Assembly: GCF_000003815.2 (NCBI RefSeq)
Contig: NC_049988.1
Coordinates: 15,692,040 to 15,756,039 of the forward strand
Source: Branchiostoma floridae
Taxonomy: Eukaryota; Chordata; Leptocardii; Amphioxiformes; Branchiostomatidae
Length of the DNA stretch: 64,000 nucleotides
Direction of reading: 5' to 3'
Below, piece after piece: positions 39,931 to 52,709 of this stretch. Under the pieces are notes generated by a model. It saw only the letters and a list, made by a program, of their open reading frames with translations. It had not been told where the DNA came from and ran no database searches. Every line of letters begins with the position of its first letter. Position 1 is the first letter of the stretch. The position numbers and the translations under genes were made by a program.

Positions 39931-42900
39931 ATTTGTCTGAAATGCAAAAACAATGCAACAATGGTATAAGATGCACGCTAGTTTCATTTATATAATGTTT
40001 CAACGTTATTCATGTTAAGTTAAGTATTTATCTATTAAAGTGGCACTGATAGAATAAGCTGTATAGATTGAGTGCAGTGCCAATCCTTGTTATTGTCCTG
40101 TATGATAATACAGTATGATAAAAAAATATGTCGAATGTCGGTTCTGCCATATACCCACTGAAAATCCGACCGGGCCTTTCTCACCAATGCCACTTCTCAT
40201 GTCTTTCTCCAATCACTCTCTTAACACCGGATACCATATCACGAGCACCACAGCACAGCATATGGGCGTTCCTTATAACGGAATGACGTATGTGCCTTCT
40301 GTCAACGGACGAACCTACCAAAGCCATGATTTCAGTATTAATTAAAAAGCTATCAAAGACCTGAAAGTGACGAATGGTTGAAACCCTACTTACATGTCAA
40401 ATTTGTCCTAAAATTGCAGTCGGTTCTCCTGGTTGGATCAAAGAAACGAATCTTACTCTGCCAGCAAAATTTGACGTCTTTCCAAATATGATAAATGGAA
40501 TGCCTACGGCATCAGAAACCGACTTAAGCGTCACATATGACCAAACGATCTCGTTCGACCTATTTTTCCAAAAAAAGCAATAAAACTCAATAACCAACTA
40601 AAGGTGTTATCAATCATGGTCTCGACGCTATTACCTTATGTACCGACATGACGTGAAGACGAGTAATACGTTGACGTAAGCTTAAGATGCCGCACGAGAA
40701 ACTGACCTTTACACATGCAATTATATTATCATCGGTCATGTTTATTGGCTTAATGAAACGAACTTGAGTTTGGTTCTTTTAGTCCACTTTGACATTTCGA
40801 AAGGTGAGCAAGGAATTACAAAAGGTTTGAAATAGTTTTCGTCTCAAATGATGAACGTAGGCCTTTTTTAACCCCTGGAGCAATAAAATGTCACTGAGAA
40901 CAGTAAGAACGGTTGCGCTATACTGTAAATGAAACTAGCGTGGATTAAATGCCTTTTGACTATTTTTTACATTTTACAACTGTAAGACAGGGATTGTCAG
41001 TTAACGTTCCTTCAAAACCTTCAAGTGCCAAACCTTATCATCTCTCTCATAAAGCAATAAAACCTAATAAGGAACAGAAACAAGATGTCATCCATCTTGA
41101 ACCCAGCGTATTTCCCTGTTGGACGGGTTCATGTATAAATGACACCTACATCGACGAAGAACTCATAAAGCCACACGCCCCAGCTGACACGCTAAACCCC
41201 CAATCGATACCCATCAAATCTGACATACTTATATGACACGCAGCTCTTGGGTTGAAAAAATCCTATGTGAATCTCAATCTCAATGAACGGATGTCAGATA
41301 TATATTACCTGCTACATGTGTTAACCAGTGGACTTGGGTACAATATCGAGAGAAAGCGACAAGGTTACGTATACGTTCGCGCACGCTTTCAGAAACTCGC
41401 GTACATATAACGAAAGGTAGAAAAGGCTTTGCTAGCCTGGGCATAGATCTAACACAGACGCTACGCGTCTTAAACTGGTGTCCAACATACCGTCGAATGA
41501 CCCAGTGGCTAGCTAGTGGACACGGGATCAAGAGGCCACGGGTGTGATGCATGGTGTTTCTAGTTAGATGTTATCTCTTAGGAAATGGCACTTAATATGA
41601 CTTTCCCCACTTCTCCAAGGTGTAAAAATGGGTACCTGTCTTCTGTTTGAGACGTAAAATGTGGTTGAAGGAGAGGGATGGGCTTCACCTTCCAATATCA
41701 TGCCGTTGACACAATGCTCAAGAAGGCCATTGTACGACCGTTACCTTTTACCAACCTAACCCATTGCAGGTTGCCACGATTGCCGTGCAGATATGACATC
41801 TTCATGTAGCTCAATTTGGGACACCTGGGTGGCTTGGGTCTTGTCAGCATCAACTGTCATAGCACATGACAAGATTAGGGCTATGACATTTTGAAGACAA
41901 ACTAAAACTCTTCGAGGTATAAGATCATTGATGTCTTGCTGCCAGGTTATTTCATATTTTCAAGGTAAATTTCACGGCACTTTTAATCCTCTTGTGAAGA
42001 ATAGCATAGAGTGGGAAAAGCTTTTAAGTCTAAGCCGAGCTCGGCCAAAGTAAACTTTGATAATCTTATGATCTAACAGTCTCGTCTTCCACATGAGAAA
42101 TAAAAAGATAAAATCCAAGGGACCTAGACAAAAAGTATCTACTCACGTACCCGAGTCATTAGGTCAATGGTACTGTATATACTTAGTAGCTTTATGAGAC
42201 ATTGTAATACATATATATGGATGGATTCACTGGTGATAAGATACGACTGTGACGTACCTTCCCGGGGTTTCAGTTTTGTAATGGTAATTTTAACCTCTTT
42301 TATCAACCGTTCAACTCTGCCCTGAATTTATATTAAAAAAATAATGGTTGCAACTTTTATTATACTTTGTTCTTCGCAAGTAGCAACAAGAAATCGAGGA
42401 ACCTATACCCCCGTGACAAAATATTTCACAGCCATTTCTATTTCACATATCACTTGCATGCTCCCCTCCCGATTATATGCCATCCTTCGGCTGGTTCCTG
42501 CCTTTTGGCTATGGGCCAGAGTTTACTTCCCGCCAGCCTGCAGAAGGAATTTTGACGAACGCCTGTTCAACCAGTCTTCGAAGCTTCGGTTACATCTCAG
42601 CCAGGGAACAACCTTGGACCCGGACCAGTAGGAACACACATCAAGACAAACAGACTGAAAACAATACCTCCGTTTTCCCGGAGGTAATAACTGTTTTTGA
42701 TACATTTCACTCCTTTTCCGTACCGACTTGTCCCTTTGCCTTATTCCTGTGTTCTCTCACGGGCCCAGATCTGCTTTTCTTCATCATGAGCATATTGCAG
42801 ATTAGATAATTGGTCGCGGACGATACCCCGTTCTAGAAGGAACTAAAAGGGCATTTGTGCCATCGTCTGCTGTATACAATTACCTTAAGATATCCAGTGA

Positions 42901-43385
42901 TATAATCCATCTTCCGGTAATATTCTGACAAATGCCAATGCCAAAGAGGCTTTTATACCAAGCAGATGAAGCATATTGCATTCACGGTGTCTTTCCGGCT
43001 CGGCTTGCTGTTCGTCCAGACCATCGCAGTGCTTGTTAGCACATACATGTAGCAAGTCTCCTTCCAGGGTATATTTTCGTAGGGAGGAGTTGGCATCCCT
43101 ACCCTTTAACGTGCTTGTCGCGTGTTGCCCTCCAAATGGTCCCTATTTTATGTCCCTTCCGAAAGATAGGTGCGGCCCCAACCAAGATGCCCTACCCAGT
43201 ATTGAGCCGGAGTCTTCAAGTTATTAATTAGTTGCAACCAGCTCAACTGTGAGGCTGCTCCCGATGGAGCTAGAGGAAAATCCGTTCAATGCATGATTGG
43301 CGTTAATAAATTTTACGCTATCCTCTAATGTGCTTATTTGTAATTTATTGCCATGTCTGTTCTGTTTCCCTCATTGTCTTATTCT

Positions 43386-44052
43386 TTTGGTTCCGGTTCG
43401 GAATTTCAAGTGACCAGATGACCAAATAGTCCCTAAGAATAAGACGCAAGTCAGAGGTTTTCTCCATAGTTTTGGCTCTAGATTTTTCGGCTATCGCTTT
43501 AGAAGTCTATAATCTTTTATACTTCTCCAAATGCTTGTTGTTCGTAGCGTTTTATGGTGTCGGAGATTTGATCGTGCGGCGAACACTTCCTGGTATTAGT
43601 GCGCGCGATAGCGGTAAAGCGTTTCGTCGCCTGATTACCCAAATCGTGCGTTCTATGTGCGTTTTGGGTGTTTTAGCGCCATCGGAGCTCGCGGAAAACG
43701 TATCGGATAACTTTTTTTCCTTTTTACTCAGTATACAGAAGAAGTCTTGACCTTCATTGCCATATCAGTCTTTATCCCAGGAAAACTCATTTTTTCCGTG
43801 TAGCGGCCTGTAAAAAATGGCCCCAAATTAGCAATTTTTGGATGAAAAGCTTATATTTTTGATGTTTTTTTACCAAAAATAACATTTCTACAGAAAATGT
43901 CAAATGAGTCTGTCGGTCAGCGACAACACACACTTTTCTATCGGAAACATTGAATTATCCGAAAAACGATTTTTTGAGAAGCGCTAGTGCTTTTCTCAGA
44001 GACAGTCAAATCGGCCCCAAATCCTAAAAAAAACTCCGAACCGGAACCTTTT
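43386..44052. mobile_element. Possible DNA-transposon derivative with GGTTCCGGTTCGGA ends
   Basis: ttttggttccggttcggaat at the left and ctccgaaccggaacctttt at the right are inverted over about 20 bp; the 660-bp interior has no coding frame I accept. Confidence 0.5.
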
Positions 44053-44885
44053 ACGGGAATTTTAAAAATAGCGTAAGCAAGTCATTTCTACTCATGCCAG
44101 CCTTTATTCGTTTGGAAGTATCGAAGCGAACATAACTCGCATGAATTGATCGCAGAACTCATTTACGAAGACAAGATCTGCCAAATCACACTCATGCACT
44201 TTAGCAGGGTAATTTGTAAGGGAGCTAACTAGGTTAAATCTGTATCAAATGTATCAGCCAAACGCCTTAGCTGCAATTAGCTGTCACTGTCGGCTGCACC
44301 CGATGAGTCCAGGGCGAAAGATCGAGACCTTGTGACACGCCGAAATGGAATTTTGGATAATCCTATTGAGGTCCCGTACTGAAAAAAAAATGGTCAAAGC
44401 GGTGGACCTCAGACTGAGAACGAAACATGGCAATTTTCAATTTAAGAGAGGGTGGCCTCACTACAAGCGTTTTCCCCAAGCACACTGCATGCATTACTCT
44501 ACTCTTCGATCGTGAGAAGTGTGTTCGGATTCTTTAACGTTTGGCGCTTGAGGCTTTAGCCTGAAACCCCCTCATACATGGGCCGTCGCCTTTGTGTCGC
44601 CATCCTAAATGAAATGGCTTTACATGTCAGTATTTTTTAAAGTAAGGTTCAGAATACTTGTGAAAAATGTTTTCATTCTTTATGTTTGAAATACTTTTGC
44701 GTTCTTATATGTTGTCTAGCTATTTCGTCATACATAAAGTTTATCGGCGTACCTTGCACTAGATTATTCTTACCTTCAGAGCTATTTGATCTTTGCTGGC
44801 ACGTCTGTGCTTTATCTATTCTCAACAAATCTCTAACAGATACAGTCAAAGTCTCGTTCATCATGACCCTTTGTCAAGCTATGCA

Positions 44886-45115
44886 GTGATGTACCACAAG
44901 TTTTTTTATGAGATGACGTTCAAGTTCGGAAATATACGATCTTTTAAAGATAGGATGAACTTCCTGTTCACCGGGTTTCTGAAACCTTTGTAAGATAAAC
45001 GCAGTGATTGTACAACAAGTCATGAGATGATTTCAAAGTTTAGAAAAATATGACATAATAAAGATAAAATCAACCTCCTGTTCACCGTGTTTTTGAAACC
45101 TTTGTAAGATAAACG
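44886..45115. repeat. Tandem duplication, unit about 118 bp
   Basis: tgtaccacaag...gaaacctttgtaagataaacg recurs at 45006 with substitutions. Confidence 0.8.
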
Positions 45116-48082
45116 TAGACTTCTACTGAAGGGCCACGGATCATGTCAAAAGCATATTGAAAATGAACTTCACTTTGTTATGAAATGTTCTAGAGTATGA
45201 TATTTTACGCAATAAGTTATTCGCATTTCTATATCTAGATACTAAGGGTTTCAAGATACTCGATACCAGACGTAGATTCGACTATATCTTTAGATCCAAC
45301 AGCTTTCATAACACTAAAATAGGTAAATACATAAGAGATTGCTTGGTAATTAGAAAGGATTATGGTACTCACGTTTAGCCCCACCTAATTTTATGAAGGT
45401 TTTAGTTAACATATATTGTTTTTAATGGAATTCTACGACTTACTCCGTATCCCTATTTTATAGTTTATAGCTGACCGGACCATGCGAAAGTCACTGTACT
45501 TTTTGTCGTGTCAATGAAGCTTGCCTATCTCGATCTGTCTCATACATTAGAAATGAATAAAAAATGACATCACGAAAACGCCTATGCACATAATCCAGTA
45601 AGGATAGTCTAATAAGCCTGGTCCCCTGACATCAATACATTATTGATGCCATCAGAGCATACCTGATGGAAACTCAACTGGGCGTGAAAGAAAATCATCG
45701 GCCATGAAAAATCCGATATGACGCCTTTTCGTGCAGGTAATGATCCCCAACACATCGGGATTAGACGGCAAAATAATGGATGTGTTACTGCTCTTTCACG
45801 AGTTACCGCAAAATGGTGCTCACCGACAAAGGGGCAATTTAGATATAGAACACGAAGGATCGTAGTGCCACTAGTGGAAATGACAAATTGTGAAAATCAC
45901 GAGTGTGCGTTAGTAGAAGAACAACATATACTGCAGCAGCAAGTTCACTCCAATTACTTCTGTATCTGTATCTATGTAGCCGGTATAACCGCCCTTCGGC
46001 GTAACACACCTTTGTTCTAAAACAAAGGAGCGATCTGTACAGCTGCATCCGCTGATGACCGACGTTTTGTACAAGTACAAGCGCCTATTTTTGAGTGACG
46101 GGCTAGAGGTATCTTCATCAACGGTTAGATTTAAATATTAGTTTTAGTATGCAAGGTCTAGATGTTGGCAGATCTTTCTGTGTAATATAACCTGTCAGTG
46201 TGTAATAAATCCTTCTGTGTAATTTCATAAACATATTGCAAGAAACCAATAAAAGCTATGGGACTTATAATGATGATGATGATGCAATAAACCCATTTGG
46301 CGTAATTTGGCATGCAGGTACAATCTAACATTAAATGATTGTAGCATTGTCGTGTTAAGGCCTGTGTTCTTTTGTAGCACAATCATGTTCTTTGGGCATG
46401 AGACTGTAATGATTCTACTTATTTACACCGCAAAGCCAACTAGTTATTCACACCGCAAAATAGACGGATCCAACTGTTTGATGTCACAGGATTTCGCTTT
46501 TCTTTGCTGCCAGTCGGACGAAAGCTGCTGGTCAATATCTAGTGAATCATGTACAGTTCCTGCTATACAACAAGCTGGTTGTACTCATTCATCTAAGACC
46601 TATTGCGTGACTCGGTCTAAATCTTAATAATCAAAATTCAGTTAGACTTTGTATATTTCCTAGCGTGTAGTAAGCCGGATCTACGTGCACAGGGATCAAC
46701 TTGTAATCCTATTATCGTTTAGATGGGATCCACTCAATGGAATCTGCTTGTACGATCATCCATCTTGAAACCGGACACACATTCTCTTACAAATTCATTG
46801 ACCACCTTAAGCATTATCATGCTCAAACAGTGTGGAACAGTATCATGTATTAAAACAAGAGGGAAAAGACTGTCTAGAGTGGTGGGAGTGCGATTTTTCT
46901 AAAAAGTGATCGACAGTCTTGTGCTGCTTTAAAGGTCCGGGTCAGCTGATGGAGTCAAGGGGTCGCTGAAATATTGTTTTCATAAAATACGTGAGAGAAT
47001 ATAGAGTGCGACCTGGTAATCTTGATGTTTTTAATAGCCCAAGGTCATCGCAGGCCAATAAATGTCTTGTTTCTTCTTCCCCAAAAATGAGAAGAGTAAA
47101 AGAAGAGGTGTGCATTAAGTACGTTGGAAAAGAGCCAAAATTGTGGAAAATTGCAGAGCAGGCCACGGGTGACGGTGTAAACCCTAAAACTTGGAAGGAA
47201 TTCAAATTGAAACAATCCACGAAAGTTTCTTTGAAATACATCTTTCTTTTACCCTTATTTCTCGACACAGGATATGTTACTCGCGCTTAACAATAGTTAA
47301 CAACATTTTTGCTCAAAGGGACCGCGCCCAATTTGCAGGCACACCCGCGTGGGGAGTAAAAAGAACTAAAGATTCATGGATTTTTATTGATTCTCATCCC
47401 GAATGCACTTGTTCGTATGCGGGCAATTTCGGTCAGGGTTACCAATAGACACAAAACAACACAAAGAGAGCGGGTGCGTCAAAAGAGGGGGATATAATGC
47501 AGGCAATTGTTAAACGTCATCTGAAAATGACGTCTTCAAGATTAGTTTTCCGGTGGTATTTCCTCCGGGGATTGTCGTTCTTAGAAACTGTCAAACAGGA
47601 GAAAGTAAAAATGACAAAGGCGTCGTAGATGAGGGTTAGGTCCTCACCTTTCTTCTTGCCTCCTTACCGTATTGTAGTCACTTGCTGCGTTTACTAGTGC
47701 GCCTAGGTATGTGCGTGCCAGCCAAGTGCAATGCGGACATTGTGTTAGAGAACATTGCAAGAATTTGATATCTGGTGGCTTTGTCCCGCTTTGTAGACAT
47801 GCAGCATGTGATAACTCATGAACAAACACCCAAACATCTTTTGGTGTGAGGGATACCAATTTAGAGTTAGCTCTTTTTGTGCTTGTTTGTGACAGGTACT
47901 CGTTATGTTATCTATTGTCAACTTTTTGTATGTTTGGCATTGTCTCGATATGAGCCTGATGCAGTCCATCAAAAAACAGAATGATATACACGTCTTATAC
48001 AGCTGCGGGATCCTAACTCTACCTCTGTGAAATACGACTCTTTATACGTCTAAAATAATATGCAACGGAAGTTGTCTGCATA

Positions 48083-48233
48083 ACTCTCCAAGCAAAGGTT
48101 TGCTGCGGAAAATTGTGAACTTCTTATCATATGACGCGTTTTTGTCCACTTTCCCCAACAACAAGAGCGGACAAAAAAGGTGGCTTGTGATAAAAAGTAA
48201 CAGTTTCCCCCCAACAACTTCTGCTTGGAGAGT
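48083..48233. mobile_element. MITE, CTCCAAGCAGA family
   Basis: Left actctccaagcaaaggt, right acttctgcttggagagt; inner parts gtccactttccccaa and complementary sequence pair around the centre. Confidence 0.75.
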
Positions 48234-50189
48234 AGTCTGCACGTCTGCCTCGCGATCTGTCAGTACTGTGGACGTAATCGCCTTAACAACGGTTTAAGTC
48301 ACGAATACCCGCCCTCTTAAAACGTCTGCTGAACACCTGGCAAAGGTTATGACTAAAGTTCTTTGCTCGACATAAGTTGAGACTTTCGAAACCGGCTTTT
48401 CTCACGATTCTCAGACAAAGGCGATTAAAACTTCCACCTACAGAGGTGTTGCTTATGCCATTAAGTCTTTCTAGTTTCAAACCCCGTCCTTTGTAATCTT
48501 CTTTGGATTTTTGAGCCACTTTTCACGGCTGTCCATTAGTGTTGCAATCTAAGGTCTATGTTTTATCCCTTCCCTGGAAGCTAATCTTTCTCCGCTTTTC
48601 ACTCCACTTTTTCCTTAGAAGCGTTTATCCGCAGAACAAATTACAGCTTTAACTTTTTGTGCGTCAAACCAAAAAAGGGTCTTTCTTTAAGTGGTTATGA
48701 TAAGAATTTGTGGGATAAGGCAGCTTGAGTGCAGCGTAAACCGGTGCTTCACTCCTCAGGGTACATCATGGCGAGCGGAACAACGTAGGAACTTTACTTT
48801 CCTTACTTCCTACGGGCTGAAACATCACGTCGTTACTGACGTCTTTTAGTCCATTTGGCTCCATTAGATCTTGGCACGAAAAGAAGCTGCCTTAAATTTG
48901 AGCCTTCCTCTCTTCCGTTCTTCCCTATGAGGTTTACTAACGTGGGTAGCGTTGTGTTAGGTAACACAGTTGCTAATCTTAACGTACAACGAACTCAGAG
49001 TCCATGACTGACCATTAGTGTTTCAATCTAAGGTCTATGAAGCTGTTCTTTGTGCTCAGTGGCACATAGGTTAGCAGGTGAACTTGATGTTTCTGTAACA
49101 GGGTATTTTTCACAGAGTTCGAGAGAAGTTGCCTGCCCTTCCCCTTAATTTAAACGTGTTCGAGGCACCTCTTTTAACACTGAACCCCTATTTCACGTCC
49201 CTGTCGAAAGACGGGTGCAGCCCCAACCGAGATACCTACCGAGGATTTAACCAGGACCTCCCAGGTACCAACTCATTGGAACCAGCAGCTCAACTATGAA
49301 ACTTCTACCAGTTGAGCTTCAGGGACATCCCCTTCCAACGTATACAGTATGTGCCAGTCACGTACGACAATTATCACACTAGTACAGAAATGGAGCTGAT
49401 AATAGAGGCGCAGATTGTTACATTTTCTGGCTGCGAAAATTTTGCGTGCGGGCGCGAGTGGCGCCGCGGGGCCATTACAAGTCGATTTTGTCATCTCTCA
49501 ATAACGGCTTTTGTGTGACTTGAGGCAAGGATTTGAACTTAATTCTCATTCTGGAGATACCCGGGGTGGCACAATTGGATCTGGGAATCTAAAGTGCACT
49601 CTTTGACAACTTTCACACTAGTTTGTGTTTAATAATGGAAAGTGACTTGTTAGAGACAGTTCACAATTGTGTAGATGTGAGGAGGGTGTTAAACGTGTAG
49701 TCTTTTCAACTCCCCGACCCAAGTCTAACTTTAACCAATGACGTTATACGTCCTTGCTCAAACTTAAGTCCCCTCCTAAAAACTGCTACCTTTTACTTCG
49801 GTCCCGATCGGAAAAAGGGACCCCGCTATGTAGTTGACGGGCTGTTCTTTGGCACTTTTGGACGTGATCCCTACGTCGTCGTGTGGGACACCCCGCGCCT
49901 ACGGGCTACTTTTGGTCACGGTTGGTTTTTACTCGGAGTTAGCATCAACCCTGGGAACCGGTAACAAATAGATACCGTATGCTAATCATGAGCACGCCGA
50001 AGGGTACCATCGCCGTATCCGGCATTCCACCGGGTCAATGTCGTGGCTTCGGGGCCTGGCCGGCGCCCAATTCACTTGGACTTCGTTTTGTATTTATGTC
50101 TTATTCACTGTGTACATTTTGTATATGAAGTTATATTTTGTTTCCAATTATTATTGTTATATACCATTTTGTATTATCTACTTGTGTAT

Positions 50190-50302
50190 CTTGTTTGTTT
50201 CAGGGAGACAACATGTAGAGGTGACCTGTTTCCTGTTCTGTCTCGCCCTCGTTTGTGATGGACAGTTCAATAAACAAATAAACAAACAAATAGTCCCTAC
50301 GA
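50190..50302 (+). mobile_element. Possible LINE/SINE tail
   Basis: gacctgtttcctgttctgtc ... ggacagttcaataaacaaat and a (AAACAAAT) end suggest a retroposed 3' end. Confidence 0.35.
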
Positions 50303-51539
50303 GCACTGGTGCAAGCATGACCGTAGAAAGTTACGAAGACATGGAACAGACCACCACGACTTCTGATTCAGAGGCGGCATTACGTTACACGCGACAGTAT
50401 TGTTGAATGAAACAAATATGTGTGGAATGCATTTATTGAACAGCAATTCTAATACCTAGCACGAATAACGTATAACAAGCCGTGTCATTTTAGATTGAAA
50501 ACAAGAGAATGTGTAGCTTTGTGTGTAGCTGTTCTGGCATTGCAAACGTGACGAAAAACGCTGCTTCCGTGTTGAGTGGAATAGGGAGAGATTACGTTTT
50601 GAATATCCATGACAAAACCCTTTTGTAAACAGTAAAGCACAGAAAGTCTGTATCACACGCTAGATGTTTTATCAATAGCCATTCTCAAACTGTTATACAG
50701 ATGACGTAAACTGCCGGTTAAATGACAATAAACCGGCGTCTGCTTAGAAAAACTCGCTCTTTTAATTATGGATAGAGTTGACAGCAGACCTTTCACTGCA
50801 TATAGATACATTTTGAGTTTGATGTAATGCATTCCGTTTCTATCAACTGCAGTCAAGTGGCGTATAGAGATTGAGTCCTTCCGCCTTAAAATGGCCTACG
50901 TCAGGACCTTTGGGTCCTCTTAAGTCATGTAGTAGACTCTCATTGAGAAGTGGAAATTGTTAGAACTCTCTATCATTTTCCTTATTCACTCTACCGTTAT
51001 ACACACCGTTAGTGTGGTCAGAAGTCGTTCAAATATCTCCAAAACTGAAGTGAAATCACTTTCCTCAGAGCTCTCATATATTCAAAAATATTGTGCTTGA
51101 CCCAACTGGACATTTATATGAACATTTGAAGAGACTCATGTTAAATCAATTAATCTTTCTTTCACTTTGTGTAGCTAGTCAAACATACATTACGTTTCAT
51201 GTCAAGCATCTATCTACAACTCTCCTTGACGTTATTCCATATAACGTTACATAGACATAACCACCATAAGATTTTAAAATTACCTAGTTTGATGAGTGAC
51301 CATACGTTCTACTTTAAAAAGTGGAAAGTTTTTTTATTACAACAAAGATGACATATAGTACACAGTTGTGCCGCACTCAAGCAAACTGGCTTATATTAAC
51401 GGCACCACTAGACAGAACATGATACATGACATATAGCAGAAAACAGATAAACTGGAAAGTTCCTACCTGTTCTGTCTTGTTCTGTACTGTTCCGTTCGTT
51501 TCTGGTCGTCTCCAAGTTGACGAAAGCTGCCCTAACGCT

Positions 51540-51720
51540 GCAATCTTGTGCTCGGCGGTTGTAGTAAGGGCGGGAGGCGCGAAATATATGGACCAGGTCC
51601 GCCCGCGCTTTCCGAAACTGTCTCGTGGTTTCCCAGGAGACCAAAACGTCACGCGCTTGTCTGGCGTCTGATTGGTCAACTGTACTCTCGCGAGAATTGC
51701 GCGATATCATCGTGTAACAA
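51540..51720. promoter_or_regulatory. CpG-rich patch with CCAAT and TCTCGCGAGA (possible promoter)
   Basis: GC- and CpG-rich island in AT-rich surroundings, with gattgg (inverted CCAAT) at about 51670 and the palindrome tctcgcgaga at about 51686. TCTCGCGAGA is a known core promoter element of housekeeping genes. No adjacent gene is visible, so this is weak. Confidence 0.25.
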
Positions 51721-52522
51721 CCGCCCTTGTGTTCTTGGTCTTGTTCCGGCTCTTGGTGTTGTAAGGTCATGTACCTTCCTTTGTTACTCAAGGCCGTACC
51801 GATTTGAATATAATGATGTTTATTTGCAAAATTATGCCCAAAGGCTAATTGCACAAGGATTAAGAGAAGTAATCAATGTGGTGGATGGCATCTCAAAACG
51901 TACGCGAGCTTGCGAAAAAGTTGAGACCAAAATTCATTCATAGTGAAATCTTAGCGGACGGGAGAGTTGACAAAATGACACAGAACATTATATATCAAAC
52001 CATATATTCTTCTACTTTTGTTCTTTCACAGTTTCAGAGGTCATATTACAGTGAATTATTTCTTTAAGGTCTACGACATTTCCTGTATTTATTTTGAAAT
52101 TTATGGCACACATTTGGTCATTTTGCAGCTTCGCAAACTTTTGTGAAAAAAAACGAATATTGATGCACGTGTGGATGTCATCCACATGATAAAGGCAATG
52201 TGGCCTGAGTTGTTCTGCACAGTTTCGCGTTGACAAAGCAGTAAAGCTGTCCAGACATGCCTCATTACGTAACCAGGTCATGCTTGCCGCAATATCTTGC
52301 AGCTATCCATGCATTACACTATCATGGCTCTCAACACGAGAGGTATCGAATTTTGGGTCACAGAAAAATAGTTATTGCAGGGCTGTCCATTCACCTAGCC
52401 TCCTTCGTAGACTTCTGGAGCAGCTGCCTTTTCAAGGTGTGCGTGTGTGTGTGTGGGGGGGGGGGGGTGTCTCTGATTCCAATGTCCAACATAGGCTAAG
52501 GTTTACTCCTGCCTAGAAAGCC

Positions 52523-52709
52523 TAGTCTCTACCAGACTCCGAGTCGCTGGAAAAAAATCGTAGAAATGGTACAAATAGAGGAGTATGCCGGCCAGAGGAA
52601 TATAGCCGGCTAGGCAACAGTAACGCGACCTGTTCCCTGGCCGGTTATAATCCTCTCTATTTGTTCCATTTCTACGATTTTCCAGCGATCCGGAGTCTGG
52701 TAGAGACTA
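52523..52709. mobile_element. MITE flanked by a 9-bp target duplication
   Basis: TIR tagtctctaccagactccg and its inverse, extended by tcgctgg-aaa..atcgtagaaat arms. The 9-mer TAGAAAGCC is present directly on both sides, which suggests a 9-bp duplication as made by Mutator-like transposases. Confidence 0.85.

Noticed and set aside
51408-51943. Overlapping open frames in a CpG-rich patch
   Set aside because: High GC removes stops by chance; no domain, and no coherent exon boundaries.
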